DNA from: an uncultured Erwinia sp.
GTDB taxonomy: Bacteria; Pseudomonadota; Gammaproteobacteria; Enterobacterales; Enterobacteriaceae
NCBI GenBank assembly: GCA_946221915.1
Contig: CAMIKG010000008.1
Location: 1-64,000, forward strand
Direction of reading: 5' to 3'
Length of the DNA: 64,000 bases
Shown piece after piece: positions 44,196 through 53,481 of this stretch. How positions within the stretch are numbered: position 1 is the stretch's first letter; the number at the start of each line of letters is the position of its first letter. Position numbers and translations under genes: made by a program. Under the pieces are notes generated by a model. That model made no database searches. It worked only from the letters and a program-made list of their open reading frames with translations, and was not told the origin of the DNA.

Positions 44196-45326
44196 ATGCA
44201 GACAACTTCTCCTTTGGCGCTTTATCAGCAGGCACTGACTAACGGTGATTACCAACCCGATGACGTCCAGCGCGAAGCCATTACCCGTTTAGACGCTATC
44301 CATCAGGCTTTAACCGCTGCGCCAGCGGCCAGCGCCCCGCCAGGCAAAGGGCTGCTGGGCAAGCTGGGCAGACTGATGGGCAAGGAGAAAACCGCACGCG
44401 TGGAGCCGGTGCGCGGCCTGTATATGTGGGGCGGCGTCGGGCGCGGCAAGACCTGGCTGATGGATATGTTTTTTCGGGCGATTCCTGGAGAGCGCAAACA
44501 GCGTCTGCACTTCCACCGCTTTATGCTGCATGTGCATGAAGAACTGACCCAGCTGCAGGGACATGCCGATCCGCTGGAGATTATCGCTGACCGCTTTAAA
44601 GCGCAGACCGATATCCTGTGCTTCGATGAATTTTTTGTGTCCGATATCACCGACGCGATGCTGTTGGGCACGCTGATGGAAGCGCTGTTTGCCCGGGGCA
44701 TCGCTCTGGTGGCGACGTCGAATATCCCGCCGGACGACCTGTATCGCAATGGCCTGCAGCGCGCGCGTTTTCTGCCGGCTATCGAACTGATTAAACGCCA
44801 CTGCGACATTATGAATGTCGATGCGGGAATTGATTATCGCCTGCGCACCCTGACGTCGGCGCATCTGTGGATGACGCCGCTGAACGAGCAGACTGCACGC
44901 GAAATGGACCGTATGTTCAGTGCGCTGGCGGGCACGGCACGTGATGCTGAACATCCGGTGCTTGAAGTGAACCATCGTCCGCTGCCCACCATTGGCATGG
45001 CGGAAGGGGTGGTGGCGATGGATTTCGCCACGCTGTGCGGCGATGCGCGCAGCCAGCACGATTACATCGAACTGTCGCGCCGTTTCCACAGCGTGCTGCT
45101 GTTTAATGTGCCAGTGATGACCAGCCGCAATGAAGACCATGCGCGGCGTTTTCTGGCGCTGGTGGATGAGTTTTACGAACGCCATGTGAAACTGGTGGTC
45201 GCAGCGGAAACCTCACTGTTTGACATCTACCAGGGGGAGCGGCTGAAGTTTGAGTACCAGCGCTGCCTGTCGCGCCTGCAGGAAATGCAGAGTGAAGAGT
45301 ACCTGCGGCTGGCGCATCTGGCGTGA
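44196..45326 (+). CDS. zapE: Cell division ATPase ZapE
   Basis: 376 residues. AAA-type ATPase associated with the Z-ring in late division and low oxygen. Walker A is GGVGRGKT at 79-86 and Walker B DILCFDEFFV. LHFHRFMLHVHEEL and LVATSNIPPDDLYRNGLQR are family signatures. Start and length match E. coli YhcM. It is followed by rplM on the same strand, with 245 bases between; a stem ATCGAC / GTCGAT lies at its 3' end. Confidence 0.95.
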   Translation: MQTTSPLALYQQALTNGDYQPDDVQREAITRLDAIHQALTAAPAASAPPGKGLLGKLGRLMGKEKTARVEPVRGLYMWGGVGRGKTWLMDMFFRAIPGERKQRLHFHRFMLHVHEELTQLQGHADPLEIIADRFKAQTDILCFDEFFVSDITDAMLLGTLMEALFARGIALVATSNIPPDDLYRNGLQRARFLPAIELIKRHCDIMNVDAGIDYRLRTLTSAHLWMTPLNEQTAREMDRMFSALAGTARDAEHPVLEVNHRPLPTIGMAEGVVAMDFATLCGDARSQHDYIELSRRFHSVLLFNVPVMTSRNEDHARRFLALVDEFYERHVKLVVAAETSLFDIYQGERLKFEYQRCLSRLQEMQSEEYLRLAHLA

Positions 45327-45571
45327 TCGACAAAAAACAGTCAGTAATTGTCGATTTAACAGCAAAAAAGGGTCGCGCTTCAGATGCGACTTCTCTATAA
45401 TCTTGCGACCCCACGTTACAGCACGGATTTTTTTCCCAAAATCTTTGCGTGTTCCAGTAACTCTATCCGAGGGGGTGGGCTTGCTGGTCAAGATGGTCGT
45501 GTGAGCCTCAACCGTTTATTCAAGCGTTTGGGATTTCACCAACGTGTAACTTAATTTGGGTAAGCTTTTAG

Positions 45572-46000
45572 ATGAAAACTTTTACAGCTAAACCAGAAAG
45601 CGTACAGCGCGACTGGTACGTTGTTGACGCGACAGGCAAAACTTTAGGTCGTCTGGCGACCGAACTGGCTCGTCGTCTGCGCGGTAAGCACAAAGCGGAA
45701 TACACTCCGCACGTTGATACTGGTGATTACATCATCGTTCTGAACGCTGACAAAGTTGCTGTAACCGGCAACAAGCGTAGCGATAAGATCTATTACCATC
45801 ACACCGGCCACATCGGTGGTATCAAACAAGCGACCTTCGAAGAGATGATTGCTCGCCGTCCTGAGCGTGTCATTGAGATCGCGGTTAAAGGCATGCTGCC
45901 AAAGGGCCCGCTGGGTCGTGCTATGTTCCGTAAACTGAAAGTTTACGCAGGCAACGAGCACAACCATGCGGCACAGCAACCGCAAGTTCTGGACATTTAA
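45572..46000 (+). CDS. rplM: 50S ribosomal protein L13
   Basis: 142 residues, as in E. coli, with MKTFTAKPESVQRDWYVVDA at the N-terminus and ARRPERVIEIAVKGMLPKGP centrally. L13 is an early assembly protein of the large subunit. The 5' leader should hold the promoter and, as in E. coli, the site through which L13 represses the rplM-rpsI operon. Codon use is strongly biased, as expected for a ribosomal protein. Confidence 0.98.
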   Translation: MKTFTAKPESVQRDWYVVDATGKTLGRLATELARRLRGKHKAEYTPHVDTGDYIIVLNADKVAVTGNKRSDKIYYHHTGHIGGIKQATFEEMIARRPERVIEIAVKGMLPKGPLGRAMFRKLKVYAGNEHNHAAQQPQVLDI

Positions 46001-46015
46001 TCGGGATTAATGGCA

Positions 46016-46408
46016 ATGGCTGAAACTCAAAACTACGGCACCGGTCGCCGCAAAAGCTCTACCGCTCGCGTCTTCATCAAGCAAGGTAGCGGCAACATCG
46101 TTATCAACCAGCGTTCTCTGGAACAGTACTTCGGTCGTGAAACTGCCCGCATGGTAGTTCGTCAGCCGCTGGAACTGGTGGACCTGATTGGTAAACTGGA
46201 TCTGTACATCACCGTTAAAGGTGGTGGTATCTCTGGTCAGGCTGGTGCGATCCGTCACGGTATCACACGCGCTCTGATGGAGTACGACGAATCTCTGCGT
46301 TCCGAACTGCGTAAAGCTGGCTTCGTCACTCGTGACGCTCGTCAGGTTGAACGTAAGAAAGTCGGTCTGCGTAAAGCACGTCGTCGTCCACAGTTCTCCA
46401 AACGTTAA
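46016..46408 (+). CDS. rpsI: 30S ribosomal protein S9
   Basis: 130 residues from the second ATG, the E. coli length (MAETQNYGTGRRKSSTARVF). The first ATG, two codons earlier, is only a few bases after the CGGGA Shine-Dalgarno, whereas the second has the usual spacing. The basic C-terminal tail ending SKR reaches the ribosomal P site. It lies 15 bases after rplM in a two-gene operon. Confidence 0.97.
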   Translation: MAETQNYGTGRRKSSTARVFIKQGSGNIVINQRSLEQYFGRETARMVVRQPLELVDLIGKLDLYITVKGGGISGQAGAIRHGITRALMEYDESLRSELRKAGFVTRDARQVERKKVGLRKARRRPQFSKR

Positions 46409-46731
46409 TTCGCACTGTTTACAGTACGCGTTATCGCAAAAACCCGGCCTTCGCGCCGGGTTTTTTTATTGTGGTTTGTCGCGTGAACGCGTCAAATCTC
46501 CGCGCACACTCGCATTTTCCCGCCAAATCTACAACACGGCCCCCACAAGCTGCCTAAAATCTGGTAAACTGTCAGTCACTTTGCGCCCGTTTAGCCGGGT
46601 GGTTGTCTTTGCTTCACCGGTCAGGATACCGCGGCAGAGCGGCCCTGGGGAGCGAGCGGTTATATCAAGCAGGTTAGTCGCCGCGTGGTTGGCTATTCGC
46701 AGTAATTTTCCCGATAAACTTGGAGGTTTTC
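46409..46731 (+). promoter_or_regulatory. rpsI-sspA intergenic region
   Basis: 323 bases. The first 60 hold the rpsI terminator. The remainder should carry the sspA promoter, with GGAG eight bases before the ATG. No further gene is seen; a frame across 46332-46796 is antisense in character to neither gene and lacks conserved features. Confidence 0.45.
46437..46468 (+). terminator. terminator of rplM-rpsI
   Basis: Stem CCCGGC / GCCGGG (46443-46448 with 46455-46460), followed by TTTTTTTATT and preceded by an A run. Strong intrinsic terminator that can also work in reverse. Confidence 0.95.
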
Positions 46732-47370
46732 ATGGCTGTCGCTGCCAACAAACGTTCGGTAATGACGCTGTTTTCTGGTCCGACGGACATTTTTAGCCAT
46801 CAGGTACGTATCGTGCTGGCTGAGAAGGGTGTCAGTGTCGAGATCGAGCAGGTTGAAATGGATAATCTGCCTCAGGATCTGATTGACCTCAACCCGTATC
46901 GCACCGTGCCGACGCTGGTGGACCGTGAGCTGACGCTGTATGAATCACGCATCATCATGGAATATCTGGATGAGCGTTTCCCGCATCCTCCGCTGATGCC
47001 GGTTTATCCGGTGGCGCGCGGTGAGAGCCGTCTGATGATGCACCGCGTGGAGCAGGACTGGTACAGCCTGATGCGCAAGATAGAGACCAGCAATGGGCAG
47101 GAAGCAGAAGCAGCACGCAAACAACTGCGTGAAGAGCTGCTGGCGATTGCACCACTGTTCTCGCGCACGCCGTTCTTTATGAGCGAAGAGTTTAGCCTGG
47201 TCGACTGCTACCTGGCGCCGCTGCTGTGGCGTTTACCGCAGTTAGGCATTGAGCTGGCTGGCAGTGGCGCGAAAGAGCTGAAAGGCTATATGACGCGTGT
47301 CTTTGAGCGTGACTCCTTCCTGGCTTCCCTGACGGAAGCAGAACGCGAAATGCGCCTGCAAACGCGGGGC
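46732..47370 (+). CDS. sspA: Stringent starvation protein A
   Basis: 213 residues. Glutathione-S-transferase fold without the catalytic use; it binds RNA polymerase and sigma-70 and supports acid tolerance and phage P1 late transcription. The thioredoxin-like N-terminal domain has FSGPTDIFSHQVRIVLAEKG and PYRTVPTLVD; the helical domain contains FSLVDCYLAPLLWRLPQLGI. The start at 46732 matches MAVAANKRSVMTLF in E. coli. It is co-transcribed with sspB. Stop codon coordinates follow from the 213-codon reading. Confidence 0.96.
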
Positions 47371-47377
47371 TAATAGT

Positions 47378-47863
47378 ATGGAAATGTCTCAACTAACCGC
47401 ACGTCGCCCTTATCTGTTACGCGCGTTTTATGAATGGCTGCTGGATAACCAGCTGACGCCGCATTTAGTCGTAGACATCAATCTGCCTGGCGTAATGGTG
47501 CCGCTGGAGTATGCGCGTGACGGCCAGATTGTGCTGAATATCGCGCCGCGTGCGGTGGGCAACCTGGAACTGGGCAATGACGAAGTACGCTTTAATGCGC
47601 GCTTTGGCGGCGTACCGCGTCAGGTGACTGTGCCACTGTATGCCGTACTGGCGATTTATGCCCGTGAGAACGGCGCAGGCACCATGTTCGAACCTGAACC
47701 GTGCTATGAGCAGGGTGAGTTCGCCAGTGAGCAGGATGAGCCGGAAACCGTGATGTCGGTGATTGATGGCGATCGTCCTGATGACGCTCAGGATGAGAAC
47801 GATAACCCTGATGACGATCCGCCACCGCGCGGTGGTCGTCCGGCGTTACGAGTCGTGAAATAA
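47378..47863 (+). CDS. sspB: ClpXP specificity factor SspB
   Basis: 161 residues. The globular N-terminal domain (about 1-110) binds the ssrA tag and the N-terminus of RseA. An acidic flexible linker (about 111-150, rich in Asp/Glu) leads to the C-terminal ClpX-binding motif RPALRVVK, which is intact. It delivers tagged proteins to ClpXP. It follows sspA within about seven bases. Confidence 0.96.
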   Translation: MEMSQLTARRPYLLRAFYEWLLDNQLTPHLVVDINLPGVMVPLEYARDGQIVLNIAPRAVGNLELGNDEVRFNARFGGVPRQVTVPLYAVLAIYARENGAGTMFEPEPCYEQGEFASEQDEPETVMSVIDGDRPDDAQDENDNPDDDPPPRGGRPALRVVK

Positions 47864-47870
47864 AATAATC

Positions 47871-47896
47871 AACGGGCCTGATGGCCCGTTTTTTTA
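47871..47896 (+). terminator. terminator of sspAB
   Basis: Stem AACGGGCC / GGCCCGTT with a TGAT loop followed by seven T, seven bases after the sspB stop. The convergent solute-binding-protein gene ends 16 bases further on and may also use it. Confidence 0.95.
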
Positions 47897-47912
47897 TCCC
47901 TTCTGTCACCCG

Positions 47913-49511
47913 CTATTTTACCGACCCTTTGTCCAGCCAGACGCCGGACAGATTCCCCTCTACGCCATCGGCCGTCAGCGAATGGTCATGCACCTTGCGG
48001 TTGTAGATGGTAATAAACTGCGGCGACACCAGGTTGATATCCGGCAGGTCGCGTTCGACGATCTGCTGGAACTGGCGGAACTCCGCAACGCGTTTCTGTG
48101 CGTCATTCTCAGTTTGGGCGCTCTCCAGCAGGGCATCGACCTGCGGATTGTGATAATTCGAGGCGTTAGAGAACGGTACGCCTTTGCGGAAATTCTTCGA
48201 CCAGTAAATACGCTGCACGCCTACCGTTGGGTCAAACAGGTTACTGTGGCCATTAACGGTAAAGGAGAAATCGCGATCAGTGTAGATACGGCGCACAAAG
48301 GTAGAGAGATCCTGCGCGCGCAGAGTGACTTTGATACCGATTTTGCCCAGCGCCGAACGGATGTACTCCGCCGTTTTACGCAGATCTTCGGCGATCGGGT
48401 TGTAATCGAGGCTGACGCTAAAGCGTGTGCCATCGGCGCCGCGTGTATAGCCTGCTGCATCCAGCAGCGCGTTAGCCTGTTTAATATCAAACGCATAAGG
48501 CGACGGTGACGGGTCGTGATACTCCTTAATGCCTGGCGCTATCGGTGAGGCGGTGACCTGGCCGAGACCGAGATAGGCCACCTGCAAAATCACATCGCGG
48601 TTGATGGCATGGGCGACAGCCTGACGCACACGCAGGTCTTTGAAATATTTATCATCCAGGTTGAACTGCAGCGAACTGACGTTGAACGAATAGCTGTTGC
48701 CGCGGGTTTCAAAGCCGAGTTGTGGCAGGGTTTTCAGACGCGCCACGTCGGTCAGCGCCACGGGCGTGCGATAACCGAGGTCAGCTTCGCCGGTTTCGAA
48801 CGCCACAGAACGGTTGGCGGCATCCGGGATAAATTTCACCACCAGCTGATCCAGGTAAGGGCGGGCGTGGTCCCAGTAGTTGGGGTTGCGTATATACAGG
48901 ATGTAATTGCCGCGCTCCCACTTCTCAAAGATATACGGGCCGGTACCGACGGGCGCGCTGTTGTGCGGGTTGGTCAGCACGTCAGTGCCTTCATACAGAT
49001 GACGCGGGACTATCGGTGATTCGGCGGCGGCAAAGGCTTTAATCAGATAAGGTGCCGGTTTGGATAACACGATGACTGCCGTCAGCGGGTCCGGCGTCTC
49101 AATACGGGTGACATTGGCAAAGGTGCTGGAGCCGCGCGGATGTACTTTTTTCAGCAGCTCAATCGACCAGGCGACATCGGCAGAAGTGAAATCTTTGCCG
49201 TCGTGCCACTTCACGCCAGAGCGCAGATGGAAAGTGTAGCGCTTACCGTCCGGGCTGATCTCCCAGCGGGTCGCCAGCTGCGGTTGTGGATGCAGATCGT
49301 AGTCATAACTCAGCAACCCTTCAGTCACTTTGGCACTGACGCTCAGCGCCGGGGTGGCGACGGTGGTCAGGGCAATCAGCGCGGGTGGTTCATAGTTAAG
49401 CACCAGATTCAGCGAGCCGCCGCGCTGTGGTTCGGCAGCTGACGCCGCCGTGTTAAACAAAGATAATCCCAGGGTCAAAGCCAGCAAACGCTGGCGAAGA
49501 GAAGAAGCCAT
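47913..49511 (-). CDS. ABC transporter substrate-binding protein (SBP_bac_5)
   Basis: 532 residues. Signal peptide MASSLRQRLLALTLGLSLFN with cleavage near ASA-A (about residue 25). The family-5 peptide/nickel-binding fold shows in VTEGLLSYDYDLHPQPQLAT, WEISPDGKRYTFHLRSGVKWHDG and the C-terminal ERDLPDINLVSPQF. Its ligand is unknown; such proteins bind peptides, opines, glutathione and similar compounds. It is the third gene of an operon with hyuA and hyuB, five bases after hyuB, but no permease or ATPase is present, so it must borrow a transporter. The context suggests uptake of a cyclic amide or peptide substrate for HyuAB. Confidence 0.88.
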   Translation of the reverse strand: MASSLRQRLLALTLGLSLFNTAASAAEPQRGGSLNLVLNYEPPALIALTTVATPALSVSAKVTEGLLSYDYDLHPQPQLATRWEISPDGKRYTFHLRSGVKWHDGKDFTSADVAWSIELLKKVHPRGSSTFANVTRIETPDPLTAVIVLSKPAPYLIKAFAAAESPIVPRHLYEGTDVLTNPHNSAPVGTGPYIFEKWERGNYILYIRNPNYWDHARPYLDQLVVKFIPDAANRSVAFETGEADLGYRTPVALTDVARLKTLPQLGFETRGNSYSFNVSSLQFNLDDKYFKDLRVRQAVAHAINRDVILQVAYLGLGQVTASPIAPGIKEYHDPSPSPYAFDIKQANALLDAAGYTRGADGTRFSVSLDYNPIAEDLRKTAEYIRSALGKIGIKVTLRAQDLSTFVRRIYTDRDFSFTVNGHSNLFDPTVGVQRIYWSKNFRKGVPFSNASNYHNPQVDALLESAQTENDAQKRVAEFRQFQQIVERDLPDINLVSPQFITIYNRKVHDHSLTADGVEGNLSGVWLDKGSVK

Positions 49512-49516
49512 GCCAT

Positions 49517-51187
49517 TTACTCCGTTTTGTTATGGTGATAGTGCCGGACTGCAGCCTCATGGCTGATCAGCTGATTTTTAAGATCGTGTTGCAGCCGCAC
49601 CGGGTCGCGCTGGCGCGCATCACCCAGCCCGCCGCCGCCAGGCGTTTCCACAATCAGATGGCTGCCTGGTGGAATGATTTGCCGTCCTTTGCCGGACAGG
49701 GTTTCCCCGGTCGATAAACTGACGCGCCCAGGTGCGCCATGCTGACCGCCCTCTGCGCCGCGCGCCGGAAAATGGATGCGATCCCAGGCCGCGCCCAGTT
49801 CCATCGGCATATCCTGACCATGCGACAGTTCAATCACCTGGCCGAGCCCGCCGCGCTGCGCACCTGCGCCGCCGGAGTCTGCGCGATACTCCTTGCGCCA
49901 GAACACCACCGGGCTGATGGATTCAAGGATTTCCAGCGAGACATTACGTACCCCGCTGGGGAAAGAGGTGGTGGACAGCCCGTCGAGTTGCGGTCTGGCG
50001 CCGGTGCCACCGGTGGAGAAACTGGTGATGGAGAAGCGTGGCTGACGCAGAAAACTGCTGGCGTCATAGCCAGGCAGCACATGACCGCCAGAGAGCTGAA
50101 TATTCCAAAGGCAGGAGGCGCCTTCCGCAGGCACTTCACCCGGCCGTGCCTGGCGCAGACAGTTGAACACCACATCCGGCAGCATCTGCCCGATGATATG
50201 GCGTGAGGTCACCGCTGCCGGATACGGCGCATTGAGAATCGAGCCTTCCGGCGCATCGATGCTAATCACACCCAGTGAACCGGCATTGTTGGGGATGTCT
50301 GCACCAATCAAACAGCGGATGCCAAACGAGGTGTAGGCGTCAGTATAGGCTTTCACCACGTTAATGCCTTTGGCGACAAAGCCAGCGCTGCCTGCAAAGT
50401 CAACATGAATGCCCTGTGGCGAAATGGTCAGGCGCGCCTGCAGCAGCAGCGGTTCATCGTAACCATCCACCCACATTTCCGCCGACCAGCTGCCCTGCGG
50501 CCAGCGGGCAACGGCGTCGAGCATCCCCTGACGTGAACGCGCAAGGATAAATTCCCCCACCGCCTGTAAATCGGGCAGGGCGAACTCCTCCAGCAGAGTG
50601 AGCAGACGGCGTGCGCCGACATCGTTACACGCCACCAGCGCAAGGAAATCGCCTTCCACCTGCTCAGGTTCACGTACATTGGCTTTGACGATTGCCAGCA
50701 CGGTGTTATCCAGCTCACCGGCGTGGATCAGTTTGATAATCGGCAGGAACAGCCCTTCATGGAAAATCTGATGGCCGTCCGGCCCCGGCCCAAGACCACC
50801 GATATCGACCACATGCAGCGTCGAGGCAAACAGCGCCACGAGCTGGTTGTGATAAAACACCGGCGTCACCATGGTGATATCGTACAGATGCCCGGTGCCT
50901 TTCCACGGGTCGTTGGTCACCAGCACATCACCGGGTTGCAGCGTCTCCAGCGGAAAGGCGCGCAGAAAATGTTTCACCGATTCGGCCATCGAATTGACAT
51001 GGCCTGGCGTGCCGGTCACCGCCTGCGCCACCATCCGGCCGTCTGGCAGAAAGACACCGGCGGAGAGATCGCCCGCTTCACGCGTGGCGGTGCCGAACGC
51101 GGTGCGGATCAGCGCCTGCGCCTGCTCTTCCACCACGGCGATCAGCCGATTCCAGATAACCTGGTGCTGAATAATGTCCTGGCTCAT
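49517..51187 (-). CDS. hyuB: Hydantoinase B/oxoprolinase family protein
   Basis: 556 residues, the normal HyuB length. Signatures include LPDGRMVAQAVTGTPGHVNSM, DVLVTNDPWKGTGHLYDIT and the C-terminal PGGGGLGDARQRDP. HyuB with HyuA forms an ATP-dependent amidohydrolase that opens hydantoins, 5-oxoproline or related lactams. Its start overlaps the hyuA stop by four bases (ATGA), so translation is coupled. The exact substrate cannot be read from the sequence. Confidence 0.92.
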   Translation of the reverse strand: MSQDIIQHQVIWNRLIAVVEEQAQALIRTAFGTATREAGDLSAGVFLPDGRMVAQAVTGTPGHVNSMAESVKHFLRAFPLETLQPGDVLVTNDPWKGTGHLYDITMVTPVFYHNQLVALFASTLHVVDIGGLGPGPDGHQIFHEGLFLPIIKLIHAGELDNTVLAIVKANVREPEQVEGDFLALVACNDVGARRLLTLLEEFALPDLQAVGEFILARSRQGMLDAVARWPQGSWSAEMWVDGYDEPLLLQARLTISPQGIHVDFAGSAGFVAKGINVVKAYTDAYTSFGIRCLIGADIPNNAGSLGVISIDAPEGSILNAPYPAAVTSRHIIGQMLPDVVFNCLRQARPGEVPAEGASCLWNIQLSGGHVLPGYDASSFLRQPRFSITSFSTGGTGARPQLDGLSTTSFPSGVRNVSLEILESISPVVFWRKEYRADSGGAGAQRGGLGQVIELSHGQDMPMELGAAWDRIHFPARGAEGGQHGAPGRVSLSTGETLSGKGRQIIPPGSHLIVETPGGGGLGDARQRDPVRLQHDLKNQLISHEAAVRHYHHNKTE

Positions 51188-53295
51188 GGTTTCTCTCCTT
51201 GTTGGGTGTTGCGCTGCAGCAGCAGATGCCCTGCCGCTGTGCGCTGGGCGCTAAAGCTCTCTTCAACCCAGGTGGTGGTTTCCGGTTCGGTAATGAGCAG
51301 CGGACCGGAATAGTTTTCGCCGGTGACAAGCTGCTGACGTGCCAGCACCGGGACGGCAATACGTTTGCGTTGTTGTGCGGAATAGACCTCGCGCGTCGCG
51401 CGATCCGGCGTGCCGGATACAGCAGGCGCAGTTTGCGGTGGTGCAATGGCGGGAGCCGGTGTACTGGCCGTTACCGTCCAGCTGATGGCTTCCACTGCAA
51501 CATGATCGAGGCTACGGCCATACAGCTGGCGATAGAGCAGGGTAAAGCGCTGATGCAGGGCAGCAGTCGCTTGCTGATTCAGTTCGCCCTCAGGCAAATC
51601 GACCGCGACTTCATGTCCCTGCCCGGCGTAGCGCAGATACACGCTGCGCTGCAGGGTGACGGGGGCAGCCGGATCGGCCTGCTGCACCAGCTGGCGCACC
51701 TGGTCGCTGAGCGTGGTCAGCAAATCGCTTACCGCGGCGATATCGAGATGGTCGAGGCGCTGATAAAAACTGTGCACGGCCTGATAGGCCACTGGCGCCC
51801 AGAGAAAACCAAGCGCCGAGCCGACGCCCGCCGCATGCGGGATCACCACGCGCTGGATGCCCAGCCGGGTCGCCAGCCGGACGGCGTGCAGCGGCGCGGC
51901 GCCGCCAAATGCTACCAGCGTGTAAGCATCGACCTGTTTGCCCGACTCGCTGGCGTGAACCCGTGCCGCATTCGCCATGTTTTCGGCGATAATCTCGGTC
52001 ACGGCCAGCGCGGCGTTATCCTTATCCAGTCCCAGCGGCTGGCCGACCTGCTCTGTCAGCGCTGCCGCGGCGCGCGCCACATTCAGCTCCACTTTGCCAC
52101 CGGCAAATGCCGCCGGGTCGAGCAGACCCAGCTGAGCATTGGCGTCGGTGATGGTGACCAGCTCGCCGCCAAGGTTATAACTGACCGGACCTGGGGATGA
52201 CCCGGCGCTGTCTGGCCCCACCTGCAGGCGACCGAGGTTATCGATACGGGCAATCGAGCCGCCGCCCGCGCCAATCTCCACCAGGTCAATCACCGGGATA
52301 CGGATCGGCAACCCGGAGCCTTTCTGATGGCGATGGACGCGGCCAAATTCGAAGCTGCGCGATATCTGCGGCTGATAGCGATCGATAAAGCAGATTTTCG
52401 CCGTGGTGCCGCCCATATCAAATGACAGCACGTTTTCCAGCTCCAGCTGACGGGCAATATTGCTGGCGAGGATCGCGCCGCCCGCCGGTCCCGACTCCAC
52501 CAGTCGTACCGGTTCGGCGATGCCGGTTTCCAGCGAGGTAATGCCACCGCCGGAGGTCATCAGGAAAGGACGGACGCGTAAACCGCGCTGTGTCAGCTGC
52601 TGCTGCAGGCGCGTCAGATAACCCGCCACCAGTGGCTGCACATAGGCGTTGGCGCAGACCGTCGACAGCCGTTCATACTCGCGGATCTCCGGGCAGACTT
52701 CACTGGAGAGTGAGAAGGTGACTTCAGGCAATTGCGCACGCAGCAGTGCCGCCACCCGCTGCTCATGTTCAGGATTAACGAAGCTCTGCAGGAAGCCAAT
52801 CGCCACGCTGTCGATCTGCTGTTCGCGCAGCTGCTGCGCCAGCGCGCTGACCTGTGCTTCATCAAGGGCGATACGGATCTGCCCCTGAGCATCAATACGC
52901 TCGTCCAGCGTGAAGCGCCAGTGGCGCGGCACCAGCGGCTGCGGTTTTTGCAGGAACACATCATATTGCGCGAAGCGATCTTCCTGGCCGATTTCCACCA
53001 GGTCACGGAAGCCGCGGGTAGTGATCAGTGCGGTTCTTGCGCCTTTGCGTTCAATCAGGGCGTTGGTCGCCAGCGTGGTGCCGAGGATCAGCAGATCGAT
53101 CGCGGCGAAATTGAGTCCCGCCTGTTGCAGTACATCGCCGATGCCCTGCAGCACGGCACGTTCAGGCGCATCGGCGCTGGTGAGAATTTTAGCGGAATAT
53201 TGCGTCTGGTCCTGCAGCAGGACCACATCGGTAAAGGTGCCGCCAACATCAACCGCGATACGGTTACGTGGCGGGGGTGTTTTTGTCCCGGACAT
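51184..53295 (-). CDS. hyuA: Hydantoinase A/oxoprolinase family protein
   Basis: 703 residues, the normal HyuA length. The N-terminal actin-like ATP-binding motif is RIAVDVGGTFTDVVLL; the second nucleotide motif VLSFDMGGTTAKICFID lies centrally, and GAGGGSIARID and FGGAAPLHAVRLATRLGI follow. It is the first gene of hyuA-hyuB-SBP; AAAGG lies before the ATG. Members of the family hydrolyse N-methylhydantoin, hydantoins, 5-oxoproline or acetone derivatives. It is not in the E. coli gene order, so it is an accessory or lineage-specific operon, next to a glutamate-synthase-like operon. Confidence 0.92.
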   Translation of the reverse strand: MSGTKTPPPRNRIAVDVGGTFTDVVLLQDQTQYSAKILTSADAPERAVLQGIGDVLQQAGLNFAAIDLLILGTTLATNALIERKGARTALITTRGFRDLVEIGQEDRFAQYDVFLQKPQPLVPRHWRFTLDERIDAQGQIRIALDEAQVSALAQQLREQQIDSVAIGFLQSFVNPEHEQRVAALLRAQLPEVTFSLSSEVCPEIREYERLSTVCANAYVQPLVAGYLTRLQQQLTQRGLRVRPFLMTSGGGITSLETGIAEPVRLVESGPAGGAILASNIARQLELENVLSFDMGGTTAKICFIDRYQPQISRSFEFGRVHRHQKGSGLPIRIPVIDLVEIGAGGGSIARIDNLGRLQVGPDSAGSSPGPVSYNLGGELVTITDANAQLGLLDPAAFAGGKVELNVARAAAALTEQVGQPLGLDKDNAALAVTEIIAENMANAARVHASESGKQVDAYTLVAFGGAAPLHAVRLATRLGIQRVVIPHAAGVGSALGFLWAPVAYQAVHSFYQRLDHLDIAAVSDLLTTLSDQVRQLVQQADPAAPVTLQRSVYLRYAGQGHEVAVDLPEGELNQQATAALHQRFTLLYRQLYGRSLDHVAVEAISWTVTASTPAPAIAPPQTAPAVSGTPDRATREVYSAQQRKRIAVPVLARQQLVTGENYSGPLLITEPETTTWVEESFSAQRTAAGHLLLQRNTQQGEKP

Positions 53296-53435
53296 CGCAC
53301 TGCCTTTGTGAATTGCATTAAAGTTCAGTGCGTTATTAACCCGTAACGGGCAGGAGATGACTACTGAGTTTTTTGTCTTAACTCATGCCTGATTCGGCAA
53401 TAAAGCGTAGGGACTGACGGGAGAGGGCGATAGCG

Positions 53436-53470
53436 GGAAAAAGAATCAGCCAGCAGGCTGGCTGATTCTT
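53436..53470 (-). terminator. terminator of the GOGAT-like operon
   Basis: Minus-strand palindrome with arms AAGAATCAGCCAGC / GCTGGCTGATTCTT (53457-53470 with 53441-53454) and a two-base centre, followed by TTTCCC. It lies 11 bases after the stop codon of the diflavin reductase. Confidence 0.9.
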
Positions 53471-53481
53471 CAGGCTGACGA

